Positions 1 through 10,501 are shown, counted from the first letter of the stretch. The stretch: DNA of 64,000 nucleotides from an uncultured Muribaculaceae bacterium (GCA_947174275.1 CAMWIJ010000007.1:1-64000); one strand, 5' to 3'. Notes: generated by a model from the letters alone, not told the origin. A program made the numbers and translations.

Positions 1-33
1 AAACGTGGAATTTAGTCTTAAGTTAGTGACATT

Positions 34-101
34 GCACGGCTCGTGCGTCCGCCAATACATTGATTTTCAAATATCTGACTCAGACACACGGCTCGTGCGT
101 C
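34..101. repeat. Two copies of a short palindromic intergenic repeat (core GGACGCACG-AGC-CGTGCGTCC family)
   Basis: GCACGGCTCGTGCGTCCGCCAATACATTGATTTTC at 34-68 matches the reverse complement of sequence at about 25961-25995. A second, diverged copy (GACACACGGCTCGTGCGTC) lies at 83-101. Confidence 0.75.
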
Positions 102-200
102 AATACAATATCAGTGAATAAAAATATGCTGCGCTGTAACTATTTTCAATCACAGCGCAGCATCTTTTTATTTGTAACACTCTCGTTTGCGAGGGTGTGG

Positions 201-1214
201 TTATTTCACTTCCCAGGTTTCACCTGCAAGTATCATTGAGCGGAGTGTGTCGAAGCCTTTTTTGGCTCTTACTTCCTCTATCTGGGTGCTTACACCTTCG
301 TCGTAGGTGGGAGCTTCGACATCGCGTATCACGCCGATGGCGAGAGGGAGGTCGTAGCCGTCCATCATGGCAAGCTGCTGATGCAGGAAGTTGCTCTGAG
401 TGTGGGCGTCGTGCACGAGCACATCGTCGATTGTGTAGCCGTCCTGCCCTACTGTCACGGCTTTGAGGAGGAAGCCGTCGCGCACAAGACCCTTTTCCTT
501 GTCTTTGCCGAAGAGCATTTTCTCGCCGTGGACGAGGTGGATGGTGCGCTCGGCACGGAATTCACGGTCAGTGATGTAATTGTGTATTCCGTTGTTGAAG
601 ATGACACAGTTCTGGAGGATTTCGCATACAGACGTGCCGCGGTGACGGGCGGCAGCGACAAGTATTTCCTGCGATATCTGGAGCTCGACGTCGATTGAGC
701 GGGCGAAGAAGTTGCCACGCGCGCCAAACACGAGTTCTGCGGGCACGAAAGGATCTTCCGTGGTGCCGTAGGGTGATGATTTCGACACGAATCCACGGTC
801 GGAGGTGGGAGAATACTGACCCTTGGTCAGACCGTAGATTTTATTGTTGAAAAGAAGAATGTTGATGTCGATGTTACGGCGCACGGCGTGGATGAAGTGG
901 TTGCCGCCGATGGCGAGACCGTCACCGTCGCCCGATATCTGCCATACGGTCATTTCGGGGTTGGCCACCTTGAAGCCGGTTGCGATTGCGGCCGCGCGGC
1001 CGTGTATGGTGTGGAAGCCGTAGGTGTTCATGTAATACGGCAGACGCGAAGAGCAGCCTATGCCTGAAATGACGGCAGTCTTTGCGGGGTCGACCCCTAC
1101 CGTAGCCATTGCCTTGTGGAGGGAATTGAGGATGGCGTGGTCGCCACAACCCGGACACCAGCGCACGGGTGAGCCGTTTTTATAATCAGCTGCTGTATAT
1201 GTATTGTTTTCCAT
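201..1214 (-). CDS. korB: 2-oxoacid:ferredoxin oxidoreductase subunit beta (2-oxoglutarate type)
   Basis: 337 aa ORF with TPP-binding motifs (WCPGCGDHAIL, GDGDGLAIGGNHFIH) typical of OFOR beta subunits; adjacent to the alpha subunit. Confidence 0.9.
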   Translation of the reverse strand: MENNTYTAADYKNGSPVRWCPGCGDHAILNSLHKAMATVGVDPAKTAVISGIGCSSRLPYYMNTYGFHTIHGRAAAIATGFKVANPEMTVWQISGDGDGLAIGGNHFIHAVRRNIDINILLFNNKIYGLTKGQYSPTSDRGFVSKSSPYGTTEDPFVPAELVFGARGNFFARSIDVELQISQEILVAAARHRGTSVCEILQNCVIFNNGIHNYITDREFRAERTIHLVHGEKMLFGKDKEKGLVRDGFLLKAVTVGQDGYTIDDVLVHDAHTQSNFLHQQLAMMDGYDLPLAIGVIRDVEAPTYDEGVSTQIEEVRAKKGFDTLRSMILAGETWEVK

Positions 1215-1220
1215 AATTGC

Positions 1221-3068
1221 TTATTTGTTGATTATGTTGTTGACACCTTCTATTACTTCACTCACGAGGAAGGGCTGTCCCTGTATTTTGTTGATACGGT
1301 GGATTTCCACATCGGGGAATTTTGCCTGGAGGAAATCGGCGAACTGTCCGCAGTTGAGTTCGGCCACGATAACGCGGCGGTAACGGCGGAATATTTCGGC
1401 AGTGTTTGCAGGCAGGGGGTTGATGTAACGGAAATGAGCGAATGCTATCGGAGTGCCTGCGGCGTTAAGGTCGGCTGTAGCGGTCATGAGATGGCCGAAA
1501 GTGCCGCCCCAGCCTACAAGCAGAGTGTCGGCGTCGGGATTGCCGGCCACTTCGAGAGCGGGGATATCATTGGCAATGCGTGCCACTTTCTCACGGCGAA
1601 GGAGCACCATTTTCTCGTGGTTGACCGGGTCGGTCGATATGGCACCTGTTGCGGCGTCTTTCTCGAGGCCGCCGATACGGTGGGTCAGACCGGGAGTGCC
1701 CGGCACCGCCCAGTATCGTGCGAGAGTCTCGTCGTCACGTTTGTAGGGCGACCACTGCTCGCGGAGCGCTTCGGGCACGAAACGGGGCTTGATTTCAGGA
1801 TATTCGTCTGCTTCGGGAACGCGCCATGCCGACGAACCGTTACCGATGAACGCGTCGCTGAGCAGGATGACCGGAGTCATGTGCTCTATCGCTATGCGCG
1901 CTGCCTCGAAAGCCATAGTGAAGCAGTCGGTCGGGGTGGATGGAGCGACGACGCAGACGGGCGACTCGCCGTTGCGGCCGTAAAGCGCCTGGAGGAGGTC
2001 AGTCTGCTCTGTTTTGGTGGGAAGTCCGGTGGAGGGACCGCCTCGCTGCACGTCGATGACAACAAGCGGAAGCTCGGCTATGACAGCCAGACCGATGCCT
2101 TCGCTCTTGAGTGCGAGACCGGGGCCTGAAGTAGAAGTCACGGCAAGGTTTCCTGCGAAGGAGGCGCCGATTGCCGAACATACGCCGGCAATCTCATCTT
2201 CCATCTGGCAGGCCTTTACACCGAGGTCTTTGCGTTTTGCGAGTTCGTGGAGTATGTCGGTGGCCGGAGTGATGGGATATGATCCGAGGAAAAGCGGACG
2301 TCCGGATTTCTCGGAAGCCATTATAAGTCCCCATGCAGTGGCCGTGTTGCCGTTAAGGTCGGTATAAACGCCGGGGCGGGCTTCGTCGCTTTCGATGCGG
2401 TAGGTCGAGACAGATGCGTGAATATTGTGACCGTAGTCGTAGCCGGCCTGTATGACTTTTGCATTGGCTTCGAAAACAGCGGGCTTTTTGGCGAATTTGT
2501 TCTGCAGCATGCGGACAGCTGCGTCAAGCGGACGGTCGAAGAGCCAGCAGACGAGTCCGAGCGCGAATATATTTCGGCATTTGAGTATCGACTTGTTGTC
2601 CATGCCGGAGTCGGCAAGCGCGGCCTTAGTCATTGAAGTGACCGGCACTTCGACAATCTGCGCCGATATGCCGAGTTCCTTATATGGGTCGTCGGTGGTG
2701 AAAAGTGCTTTGTCGAGAGCTTCTTTTCTGAAAGAGTCGATATCGACGATGATGACACCGCCGGGTTTGAGAAACTTCACATTCTGTTTTAGGGCGGCCG
2801 GATTCATGGCAATGAGCACATCGCAGGCGTCGCCGGGAGTGTGCACGCCTGAGCCAACGCTGACCTGAAAGCCGGACACACCGCTCAGAGAACCTTGCGG
2901 AGCGCGGATTTCGGCGGGATAATCGGGAAAAGTCGAGACAGAGTTGCCCAATCCTGCCGATACATTGGTGAAGATATTGCCGGCGAGCTGCATTCCGTCG
3001 CCGGAGTCACCCGAGAAGCGTACCACCACTTTGTCGAGTGTTTTCACTTTTGGATTTTCCATTTGCAA
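1221..3068 (-). CDS. korA: 2-oxoacid:acceptor oxidoreductase subunit alpha (gamma-alpha fusion)
   Basis: 615 aa; N-terminal gamma-type domain (VVRFSGDSGDGMQLAG) followed by alpha domain (GSYPITPATDILHELAK, QMEDEIAG). Confidence 0.9.
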   Translation of the reverse strand: MQMENPKVKTLDKVVVRFSGDSGDGMQLAGNIFTNVSAGLGNSVSTFPDYPAEIRAPQGSLSGVSGFQVSVGSGVHTPGDACDVLIAMNPAALKQNVKFLKPGGVIIVDIDSFRKEALDKALFTTDDPYKELGISAQIVEVPVTSMTKAALADSGMDNKSILKCRNIFALGLVCWLFDRPLDAAVRMLQNKFAKKPAVFEANAKVIQAGYDYGHNIHASVSTYRIESDEARPGVYTDLNGNTATAWGLIMASEKSGRPLFLGSYPITPATDILHELAKRKDLGVKACQMEDEIAGVCSAIGASFAGNLAVTSTSGPGLALKSEGIGLAVIAELPLVVIDVQRGGPSTGLPTKTEQTDLLQALYGRNGESPVCVVAPSTPTDCFTMAFEAARIAIEHMTPVILLSDAFIGNGSSAWRVPEADEYPEIKPRFVPEALREQWSPYKRDDETLARYWAVPGTPGLTHRIGGLEKDAATGAISTDPVNHEKMVLLRREKVARIANDIPALEVAGNPDADTLLVGWGGTFGHLMTATADLNAAGTPIAFAHFRYINPLPANTAEIFRRYRRVIVAELNCGQFADFLQAKFPDVEIHRINKIQGQPFLVSEVIEGVNNIINK

Positions 3069-3091
3069 GATATTAACAATTTTTATATGCG

Positions 3092-3099
3092 CAAAGGTA
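3092..3099 (-). promoter_or_regulatory. Bacteroidetes-type -7 element (TACCTTTG) for korAB
   Basis: TAnnTTTG consensus on the minus strand, 24 bp upstream of the korA start. Confidence 0.5.
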
Positions 3100-3370
3100 G
3101 TATTTAAAAAGTTAAATAAAAAAATAAGACATCAATATTTTAGTATAAGGCAGCAATTATTGTCGATTTATAAGTCGGGCATGGTGTATTATTGCATAAA
3201 TATTTACAAAAAAGTGATGGCCGGAGATGTTGATGCATAACCAAGTGTCAAAAAAACTATACATATAAGAACCGGAGTCAAAAAAACCGTGATTGTCTCT
3301 TAATAAGTTTGCATTGAGGTTACTGCAAGTTAAAGGATATTTGAAATTTGGAAATCAGCCAAATAGTTCA

Positions 3371-3378
3371 TAACTTTG
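3371..3378 (+). promoter_or_regulatory. Bacteroidetes-type -7 element TAACTTTG upstream of the polysaccharide cassette
   Basis: Matches TAnnTTTG; followed by a ~320-350 nt leader. Confidence 0.5.
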
Positions 3379-3700
3379 CACCTGTCGGAGATTGGATTTA
3401 CTCGGCTTCGTGGCAAGAAGTAAGATCAGAAAAATCCGGTCGACCGAACCGACAGCGACATTTCCACATTATATATGTCGGTGCCGTCAGTCAGCATAAT
3501 GCAGCATTATAATCGGCTGTATAGCCGCAGGTTTTTCTTAATATTGACATATAATGTTGATTTGCACACATTTAAATTAATAAATTTATTACCGAGGAAA
3601 GCATATACAGAGGTTCTGACAGGAAGCGGCCTGAAATCGGCGTCGTTGATTAACTGCTGAACATTTTGTTTATACTCCGCCAACAAACTGAATATATTCT

Positions 3701-5272
3701 GTGACAGAAACTGCGTCGAATAATACAGAAAAAATGCCCGTATCGGATACCAATTATTCAAGAATAGCGAAAAACACAGTTTTCCTGTTCTTCAGAATGA
3801 TTTTGACGATGGGTATCGGTCTTTACACTTCGAGAGTCTTGCTCAACGCACTTGGAGTGGAAGACTACGGCATATACAATATTGTCGGGGGATTTGTCGC
3901 AATGTTTGCCATCGTGTCGGGAGCACTGACAAGCGCAATCAGCCGCTTCATAACCTTCGAGCTTGGAAGGGGCGACAGCGAAGCCATACACAAGACTTTT
4001 CAATGCTCTGTCACGGTAATGGTCGGCATAAGCGCCATAGTCATAATAATAGGCGAGACGGTAGGGTTATGGCTTCTTTACAACAAGCTTGTAATCCCGG
4101 AAGCGAGGCTTGACGCGGCATTCTGGGTGTTTCAGTTTGCGATTGCCACCTTTGTGCTCAATCTGCTGAGCACACCTTACAATGCCTGCATCATCTCACA
4201 TGAAAAGATGCAAGCTTTCGCATATATATCGATATTCGAGGCTGTCAGCAAACTTCTGATATGCTTCGCCATAATACATTCGCCGTTTGACAGGCTTGTG
4301 TTTTATGCGGTGCTTCTGTGTCTTGTCGGCGTCATAATCAGAGTGATATACGTGATTTACAGCAAGAAGAATTTCACAGAATGCCGTGGTCACATGATTT
4401 TTGACAAGAAGATAGTCAAAAGCATATTTCATTTCGCCGGATGGAGTTTCATAGGCTCTTCGGGGTGGATAATAAGAGGTCAGGGAGGCACAATACTTCT
4501 CAATCTGTTCGGCGGCCCTGTAGTCAACGCCGCAAATGCCATCGCAGTAAATCTCAGCGGCACAGTCTCCGGATTTGTCAACTGTTTCACCACGGCCGTC
4601 AATCCGCAGATAACCAAAAATTATGCCAACGGCAGCTTTCACGAGCTTAACAAACTGCTGATTTACGGGCCGAAGATTTCGTTCTATCTGCTTTTCATAA
4701 TAGTGTTGCCTGTGTTGCTCAACACAAAATTCATATTGTCGATATGGCTTGGCACAGTTCCCGAGCATACGGTTGAATTCGTAAGGCTCGTGCTTATAGT
4801 GTCGCTGATCGATGTCATCTCCATACCGCTGATGACGGCAAAAAATGCCACGGGAAGGATACGCAACTATCAGCTCATTGTTGGAGGAATACAGCTGCTG
4901 GCAGTGCCCCTGGCCTACGTTTTCCTTAAACTCGGAGCCAGAGTGGAGATGTTGTATGTCGCCTATATTATAGTTTCGGCAGGCTGCCTGCTGACCCGCA
5001 TATATATGCTTAACGGAGAGTTTCCCCACTGGTCATCGACTGCATTTCTTGTCAAAGTTTGTCTCAGCATCATCATAGTGTCGGCGATAGCCTCTGTGTT
5101 GCCCGCTCTGATAGCTTCGAAGATGCATGAAGGATGGATATGTCTTGGCGTGACTACAGCGGCATCAATCGTGTCGTGCGCAGCGACAATCTATTTTCTG
5201 GGTCTGGATAAAAACGAACGCAAAACCCTGACCTCAAAAATTCTTTTCTACGTAAAGAAATTCAAAAAATGA
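3701..5272 (+). CDS. Oligosaccharide flippase / polysaccharide biosynthesis membrane protein (MATE/Wzx-like)
   Basis: 523 aa multi-TM protein; the N-terminus RIAKNTVFLFFRMILTMGIGLYTSRVLLNALGVEDYGIYNIVGG is typical of Wzx-type flippases. GTG at 3701; an alternative ATG lies at 3734. Confidence 0.85.
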   Translation: MTETASNNTEKMPVSDTNYSRIAKNTVFLFFRMILTMGIGLYTSRVLLNALGVEDYGIYNIVGGFVAMFAIVSGALTSAISRFITFELGRGDSEAIHKTFQCSVTVMVGISAIVIIIGETVGLWLLYNKLVIPEARLDAAFWVFQFAIATFVLNLLSTPYNACIISHEKMQAFAYISIFEAVSKLLICFAIIHSPFDRLVFYAVLLCLVGVIIRVIYVIYSKKNFTECRGHMIFDKKIVKSIFHFAGWSFIGSSGWIIRGQGGTILLNLFGGPVVNAANAIAVNLSGTVSGFVNCFTTAVNPQITKNYANGSFHELNKLLIYGPKISFYLLFIIVLPVLLNTKFILSIWLGTVPEHTVEFVRLVLIVSLIDVISIPLMTAKNATGRIRNYQLIVGGIQLLAVPLAYVFLKLGARVEMLYVAYIIVSAGCLLTRIYMLNGEFPHWSSTAFLVKVCLSIIIVSAIASVLPALIASKMHEGWICLGVTTAASIVSCAATIYFLGLDKNERKTLTSKILFYVKKFKK

Positions 5273-6426
5273 CAAAAAACAACATATCAAAGCTGTCAGA
5301 CTGTTACGGCTGCGGCGTATGTTCCGCAGTCTGTCCGGTCAATATCATAGATATCAAAGAGAGCAAAGACGGATTTTACACCCCGGTGATAAATGATAAC
5401 GACCGGTGCATCAACTGCGGGCTATGTCTTAAAAGCTGCTCGTTTGACCGTGACATCCGCTATGACGGATCTGTCAAGGAGGCATTTGCTTCATGGAGCG
5501 ACAATCAGCAGGTGCGTTATGAGGCATCGTCGGGAGGAGCGGCGTTTGAGCTGGCAAAGGCGGCATTGAATGAGGGATATAAATTCTGCGGAGTCAGATA
5601 TGACGCCGGGAAACAGCGCGCAGAGCATTATATATGCTCAACGGAAGATGAGTTAAAAGCCTCTTTAGGCTCGAAATATATCCCGAGTTTTACCGAATAT
5701 GCCTTCAAGGAGTTATTGTCGCCGGCAGCCAAAAATGAGAAATATATGGTGGTGGGCACCCCGTGTCAGATCGCCTCGCTCCGGCTGGCTGTAAAACGAT
5801 TGAAACGAGAGGATAATTTCATACTTGTCGACTTTTTCTGTCACGGCGTCCCGTCACTCAAGGTGTGGGACAGATATCTTGCCGAAACCCCTTCGATACA
5901 GCATCTTGACTTCAGATGGAGAGACAAGAAAAACGGCTGGCATGATTCCTGGTATGTAATAGGCAATGACAATTCAGGAAAAGAACTTTACCGCTCGCCC
6001 GGCATGTCAAAGGATCTGTTTTACGCATTTTTCCTGCGCCATTATGCTTTGAGCCCGTGTTGTCTCAAATCATGCAAATTCAAAATAGCCAACTCATCGG
6101 CCGACATACGTATTGGCGACCTGTGGGGAGATAAATACAAGGACTGCAACGACGGCGTGAGCGGCATATTGTGCCTGACCGACAAAGGCCTGTCATTAGT
6201 CAGACAGACACCCCATCTGACCCTTACGGAAGAGACTCCCGGAATTGTCGCCCAGGGACAGATGTCGAAAAATGCCCGCAAGCCGGCATCATATCTGCTT
6301 GCACGTCAGTTGCTCAGACACACAAAGCTGAAACTGAAACATATCAAGATACTTATCGAGAAATATGATTTTGCCGCAAATCTTCCAGGCAAGATCATTT
6401 CTAAAATAAAACTGAACAAGAGATGA
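5269..6426 (+). CDS. Coenzyme F420 hydrogenase/dehydrogenase beta-subunit family protein with 2x[4Fe-4S] N-terminus
   Basis: CYGCGVCSAVCPVNII and CINCGLCLKSCSF ferredoxin motifs; VVGTPCQIASLRL and FFCHGVPSLKVWDRYL typical of the family. 4-bp ATGA overlap with the upstream gene. Confidence 0.85.
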   Translation: MTKNNISKLSDCYGCGVCSAVCPVNIIDIKESKDGFYTPVINDNDRCINCGLCLKSCSFDRDIRYDGSVKEAFASWSDNQQVRYEASSGGAAFELAKAALNEGYKFCGVRYDAGKQRAEHYICSTEDELKASLGSKYIPSFTEYAFKELLSPAAKNEKYMVVGTPCQIASLRLAVKRLKREDNFILVDFFCHGVPSLKVWDRYLAETPSIQHLDFRWRDKKNGWHDSWYVIGNDNSGKELYRSPGMSKDLFYAFFLRHYALSPCCLKSCKFKIANSSADIRIGDLWGDKYKDCNDGVSGILCLTDKGLSLVRQTPHLTLTEETPGIVAQGQMSKNARKPASYLLARQLLRHTKLKLKHIKILIEKYDFAANLPGKIISKIKLNKR

Positions 6427-7553
6427 AAATAGGCATTATAACTATGCATCGCGTGGCACATTTCGGCAGCGTGCTACAGGCGTATGCGCTACAGAAATTT
6501 TTATTTGACAACGGTCTTGACAATGAAATAATCGACTACGTCTACCCTAACAGGCAACACCTCAAGCCTCTGCGAAAAAGACTGCGCAGCATATTGGCTA
6601 AAAAATATCATGCCATTATCAATTTCCTGACCAACAGCAGCAAGGACAGCAAGTCGGAGACCATAGGATTTATACGCAACGAGCTCGTCAAAAGCAAAAA
6701 GAAATATAAATCGGCGGAGAAACTTGTAGCCGACTGTCCACGTTATGATATCTATCTGACCGGAAGCGACCAGGTGTGGAATACAGATTATCTCAATGGC
6801 GACACTTCGTTTTTCTGCAGCTTTGTCAACAACGGAGCTCCGAAATTATCGTATGCGGCCAGCTTCGGCCGGTTTACTTTCGAGGGTGATGACGCCAAGC
6901 GGTGGCTGAGCAATCTTTCATCATATAAAGCGCTATCTGTCAGGGAAAAGAATGCAAAAGAAATCATAAAGAAACATACCGGACTTGATGCCGAGCTCGT
7001 GGTCGACCCTACTTTGCTTCTATCGAAAAAAAGCTGGGGCGAATTTGCAGGCGAAAAGCCTATGGTCGAGGGCAAATATATACTCGTGTATATTCTGTCC
7101 TACGCCTGGAATCCATTCCCTTACGCTCTCGATACGGTAAGTCATTTCGAGAAACTGACAGGATGGAAGGTTGTGGTGATAGAACCGATATTCCGCCGCA
7201 GCGATTATCCGCAATGGCAATATACCGACAACCTTAGCCCGCACCAGTTTGTCAATCTCATAAACAACGCCGGGCTTGTTGTGACCAATTCATTTCACGG
7301 CACGTCATTCTCCATCAATCTCGAAACACCGTTCATATCGATCATCAACCGCAACAAGGTCAATGATGACCGCATCAAGTCGCTGTGCGAGACAGTCGGA
7401 TGTGACGACTCACTGCTGATGGCAGAGTCGCCGATGCCTGAGTTTCCATGCCATGATTTCTCGAAAAGCACCCGCAATCTGGAGGAAATCAGAAAAAAAT
7501 CAGCCGACTTCCTACTGTCAGCCATATCAGCCAACCGACCGGACAAGAATTGA
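6423..7553 (+). CDS. Polysaccharide pyruvyl transferase family protein
   Basis: MKIGIITMHRVAHFGSVLQAYALQKFL, YLTGSDQVWN and VVTNSFHGTSFSI motifs; 4-bp ATGA overlap with the upstream gene. Confidence 0.9.
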   Translation: MKIGIITMHRVAHFGSVLQAYALQKFLFDNGLDNEIIDYVYPNRQHLKPLRKRLRSILAKKYHAIINFLTNSSKDSKSETIGFIRNELVKSKKKYKSAEKLVADCPRYDIYLTGSDQVWNTDYLNGDTSFFCSFVNNGAPKLSYAASFGRFTFEGDDAKRWLSNLSSYKALSVREKNAKEIIKKHTGLDAELVVDPTLLLSKKSWGEFAGEKPMVEGKYILVYILSYAWNPFPYALDTVSHFEKLTGWKVVVIEPIFRRSDYPQWQYTDNLSPHQFVNLINNAGLVVTNSFHGTSFSINLETPFISIINRNKVNDDRIKSLCETVGCDDSLLMAESPMPEFPCHDFSKSTRNLEEIRKKSADFLLSAISANRPDKN

Positions 7554-7606
7554 TGCCGGTAAATGCAAATTAACAATATCTTACGGTATATGATGATATT
7601 TTTGCG

Positions 7607-7614
7607 TATATTTG
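7607..7614 (+). promoter_or_regulatory. Bacteroidetes -7 element TATATTTG for the lptD-like gene
   Basis: TAnnTTTG 26 bp upstream of the GTG start at 7640. Confidence 0.5.
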
Positions 7615-7639
7615 TGGCTTAAAACCAAGGATTATCAAG

Positions 7640-10426
7640 GTGAGAACCAGTCTCCGATTATATATAATACTGATATTCACAATGTTGTGTCTCACGGGCA
7701 TTGTCGGTGAAATCAAAGCCGACCAACAGCCCGGGCGTGACAGCCAGCAGTCTGCAGTAACGACATTGGCGACTGCCAGCAGAGACAGCATATCATCTTC
7801 AGCCATAGAGTTGTCAGACACGACAGCGGCCGACAGCATCAGCTTAAGGCCGACAGCGACAGCATCAACCCCGGCTGAAAACGCAAAGCCGTCGCGCATA
7901 CGCCGCGAAAAGGTTGATCTTGACAATCAGGTGGTGTTTTCGTCGGCAGACTCGATGGTGCTTGTCGGTCGCTCCAGCATGTATATGTATGGCGACGGGC
8001 AGGTTGATTACGGCGACCTTAAACTTGATGCCGCACGGATAGAGCTTGACCTCGACAAAAGCGAGGTATATGCCGTGGGACAGACCGACTCTATCGGCGA
8101 AGTGACCGGAAGCCCGGTTTTCGAGGAGGGCGGTTCAAGCTACGAGACCAAGACGATGCGGTATAACTTCAAGTCGAAACGCGGATTTATCACCGACGTA
8201 ATCACCGAACAGGGAGAAGGTTATCTGACCGGAGGCACGACCAAAAAGACCGAAGATGACTATTATTATCTGCAGAACGGACGCTACACGACGTGTGACG
8301 ACCATGAGCATCCCCACTTCTATTTTCAGCTTACACGTGCGAAGGTAAAACCCAAAAGCAATATCGTGACCGGTCCGGCATATATGGTGCTCGCCGGACT
8401 TCCGTTGCCTCTCGCTGTGCCTTTCGGTTATTTCCCATTTACCGACAAATATGCGTCGGGCATAATAGTGCCGTCGTTCGGCGACGACTATAACCGCGGA
8501 TTTTACCTGCGTGACGGCGGCTATTATTTCGCCATCAACGACAACATAGACCTGGCTCTGACAGGAGAAATATATACCCGCGGCTCGTGGGGACTGTCGG
8601 CACGCTCCACCTACGCCAAACGCTACAAGTATTCAGGCAATTTCAGCCTTAGCTATCTGAAATCGATCTATGGCGACAAGGGTCAGCCCGACTATTCGAA
8701 GCAGACCAACTTCCAGATTGTGTGGAGCCACTCTCAGGATGCGAAGTCAAACCCCAACATGAATCTTTCGGCGTCGGTCAATTTCACCACTTCGGGCTAT
8801 ACGCGCAATGACCTCAATTCATATTATTCGTCGGCATTCACGGAGAACACGAAGAGTTCGACCGTCAACATGACATATCGATTCCCGCAGTCGAAATGGT
8901 CGCTGTCGACAACGCTCAATGTGTCGCAACGCACTCAGGACTCGACGCTTTCGGTGTCGTTTCCCAATGTTACTCTGACGATGTCGCAGATCTACCCTTT
9001 CAAGCGTAAACGCTCGGTAGGCGATGAAAAGTGGTATGAAAAAATACGCATGTCGTATTCGGGTCAGCTGCAGAACTCGCTGACCGCCAAGCAGGATCAG
9101 TTCTTTCAAAAGAGTCTTGTAAAGGACTGGCGCAACGGCATGAAGCACAGCATACCTGTTTCCGCTACATTCAACCTGTTAAAATACTTCAATCTGACTC
9201 CGTCGGTGAGCCTCCGCGACCGTATGTACACATCGAAGGTGCGTCGCCAGTGGGATCCGAACGCCGCTGTCGAGGTGTGTGACACGACCTACAGTTTCTA
9301 CAATGTGTGGGACTTCGACGCATCGCTGTCGCTTGATACGAAAATCTATGGATTTTTCCAACCACTCCCCTTTCTCGGCGACAAGGTGAAGATGATACGC
9401 CACGTGCTCACTCCTACAGTGTCGCTGAATGCTTCGCCTGACTTCTCGTCACCGTTTTTCGGATATTACGGCACCTACGATTATGTGAATGCCCAGGGAG
9501 AGCAGGTGCAGCGGAAGTATTCGATGTTTCCAAACTCGCTGTTCGGAGTTCCCGGACAGGGAAAATCGGGAACGGTGTCGGTTTCTCTGGCCAACAACCT
9601 GGAGATGAAAGTGAAATCAGACAATGATTCCATCGGCGAGAAAAAGATATCGCTCATAGAGAATTTCTCGGTGTCGCAGAGCTATAATTTCGCGGCCGAC
9701 TCGCTCAACTGGAGCAATATCAACACGTCGATACTGCTCAGGCTTGTAAAGAATTTCAATCTCAATCTGTCGGCAGTGTGGGATGTATATACCTATCAGC
9801 TCAATTCAGCGGGCAACCCGGTGAGGGTCAATATACCACGCTGGAAGGCAGGCAAAGGGATAGGCCGATTGTCAAGCACCGGAACATCGTTTTCCTATAC
9901 TTTCAACAACAACACCTTCAAACGCAAGAAGGACAAGAAAGATACGAAAAACGGCAATGATGAAGATGATGACGAAACGCAGGGCACCCGCCGCCCGTCG
10001 GCACGTCGCAATCAGGACAATGACGAAAGCGATGTGACGGTAAGCGATGACGGATATATGAACTGGGAGGTGCCGTGGAGTCTTACATTCAATTACTCGA
10101 TAGGCTACAGCTACGGGGCGTTTAACAAACAAAAGATGGAGTATGACAGCAAGATAACGCAAAATCTTTCGTTTTCAGGAAATATACGTCCGACGGCCAA
10201 CTGGAATTTCTCGCTGTCGGCATCATATAACTTCGACACCCACAAGATCGCTTATATGAACTGTAACATATCGCGTGACCTGCACTGCTTCACGATGAGC
10301 GCGAGCTTCATACCTGTGGGGCCTTACAAAAGCTTCAATTTCCACATCTCGGCGAAATCGTCGATGCTCAGCGACCTGAAATATGACAAGCGGTCATCGC
10401 GCCAGAACGGTGTCACCTGGTATTGA
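7640..10426 (+). CDS. lptD: LptD/OstA-like outer-membrane LPS assembly protein
   Basis: 928 aa; OstA-like region (YGDGQVDYGDLKLDAARIELDLDKSEVYAVGQ) followed by an LptD beta-barrel-like region (PFGYFPFTDKYASGIIVPSFG). GTG start. Confidence 0.75.
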   Translation: MRTSLRLYIILIFTMLCLTGIVGEIKADQQPGRDSQQSAVTTLATASRDSISSSAIELSDTTAADSISLRPTATASTPAENAKPSRIRREKVDLDNQVVFSSADSMVLVGRSSMYMYGDGQVDYGDLKLDAARIELDLDKSEVYAVGQTDSIGEVTGSPVFEEGGSSYETKTMRYNFKSKRGFITDVITEQGEGYLTGGTTKKTEDDYYYLQNGRYTTCDDHEHPHFYFQLTRAKVKPKSNIVTGPAYMVLAGLPLPLAVPFGYFPFTDKYASGIIVPSFGDDYNRGFYLRDGGYYFAINDNIDLALTGEIYTRGSWGLSARSTYAKRYKYSGNFSLSYLKSIYGDKGQPDYSKQTNFQIVWSHSQDAKSNPNMNLSASVNFTTSGYTRNDLNSYYSSAFTENTKSSTVNMTYRFPQSKWSLSTTLNVSQRTQDSTLSVSFPNVTLTMSQIYPFKRKRSVGDEKWYEKIRMSYSGQLQNSLTAKQDQFFQKSLVKDWRNGMKHSIPVSATFNLLKYFNLTPSVSLRDRMYTSKVRRQWDPNAAVEVCDTTYSFYNVWDFDASLSLDTKIYGFFQPLPFLGDKVKMIRHVLTPTVSLNASPDFSSPFFGYYGTYDYVNAQGEQVQRKYSMFPNSLFGVPGQGKSGTVSVSLANNLEMKVKSDNDSIGEKKISLIENFSVSQSYNFAADSLNWSNINTSILLRLVKNFNLNLSAVWDVYTYQLNSAGNPVRVNIPRWKAGKGIGRLSSTGTSFSYTFNNNTFKRKKDKKDTKNGNDEDDDETQGTRRPSARRNQDNDESDVTVSDDGYMNWEVPWSLTFNYSIGYSYGAFNKQKMEYDSKITQNLSFSGNIRPTANWNFSLSASYNFDTHKIAYMNCNISRDLHCFTMSASFIPVGPYKSFNFHISAKSSMLSDLKYDKRSSRQNGVTWY

Positions 10427-10493
10427 TATCGGTAAAAACTTATATCGCAGTCAGATTGTTAACAATAAATCTGACAAAAGTCATAAAATTTAT

Positions 10494-10501
10494 TAACTTT
10501 G
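10494..10501 (+). promoter_or_regulatory. Bacteroidetes -7 element TAACTTTG for mscL
   Basis: TAnnTTTG ~110 bp upstream of the mscL start. Confidence 0.45.

Noticed and set aside
4196-5029. Long antisense ORFs such as 4196-5029 (-), 1299-2129 (+), 19855-20991 (-) and 39926-40726 (+)
   Set aside because: They lie entirely opposite strongly supported genes (flippase, korA, leuS, argS) and have no domain signatures.
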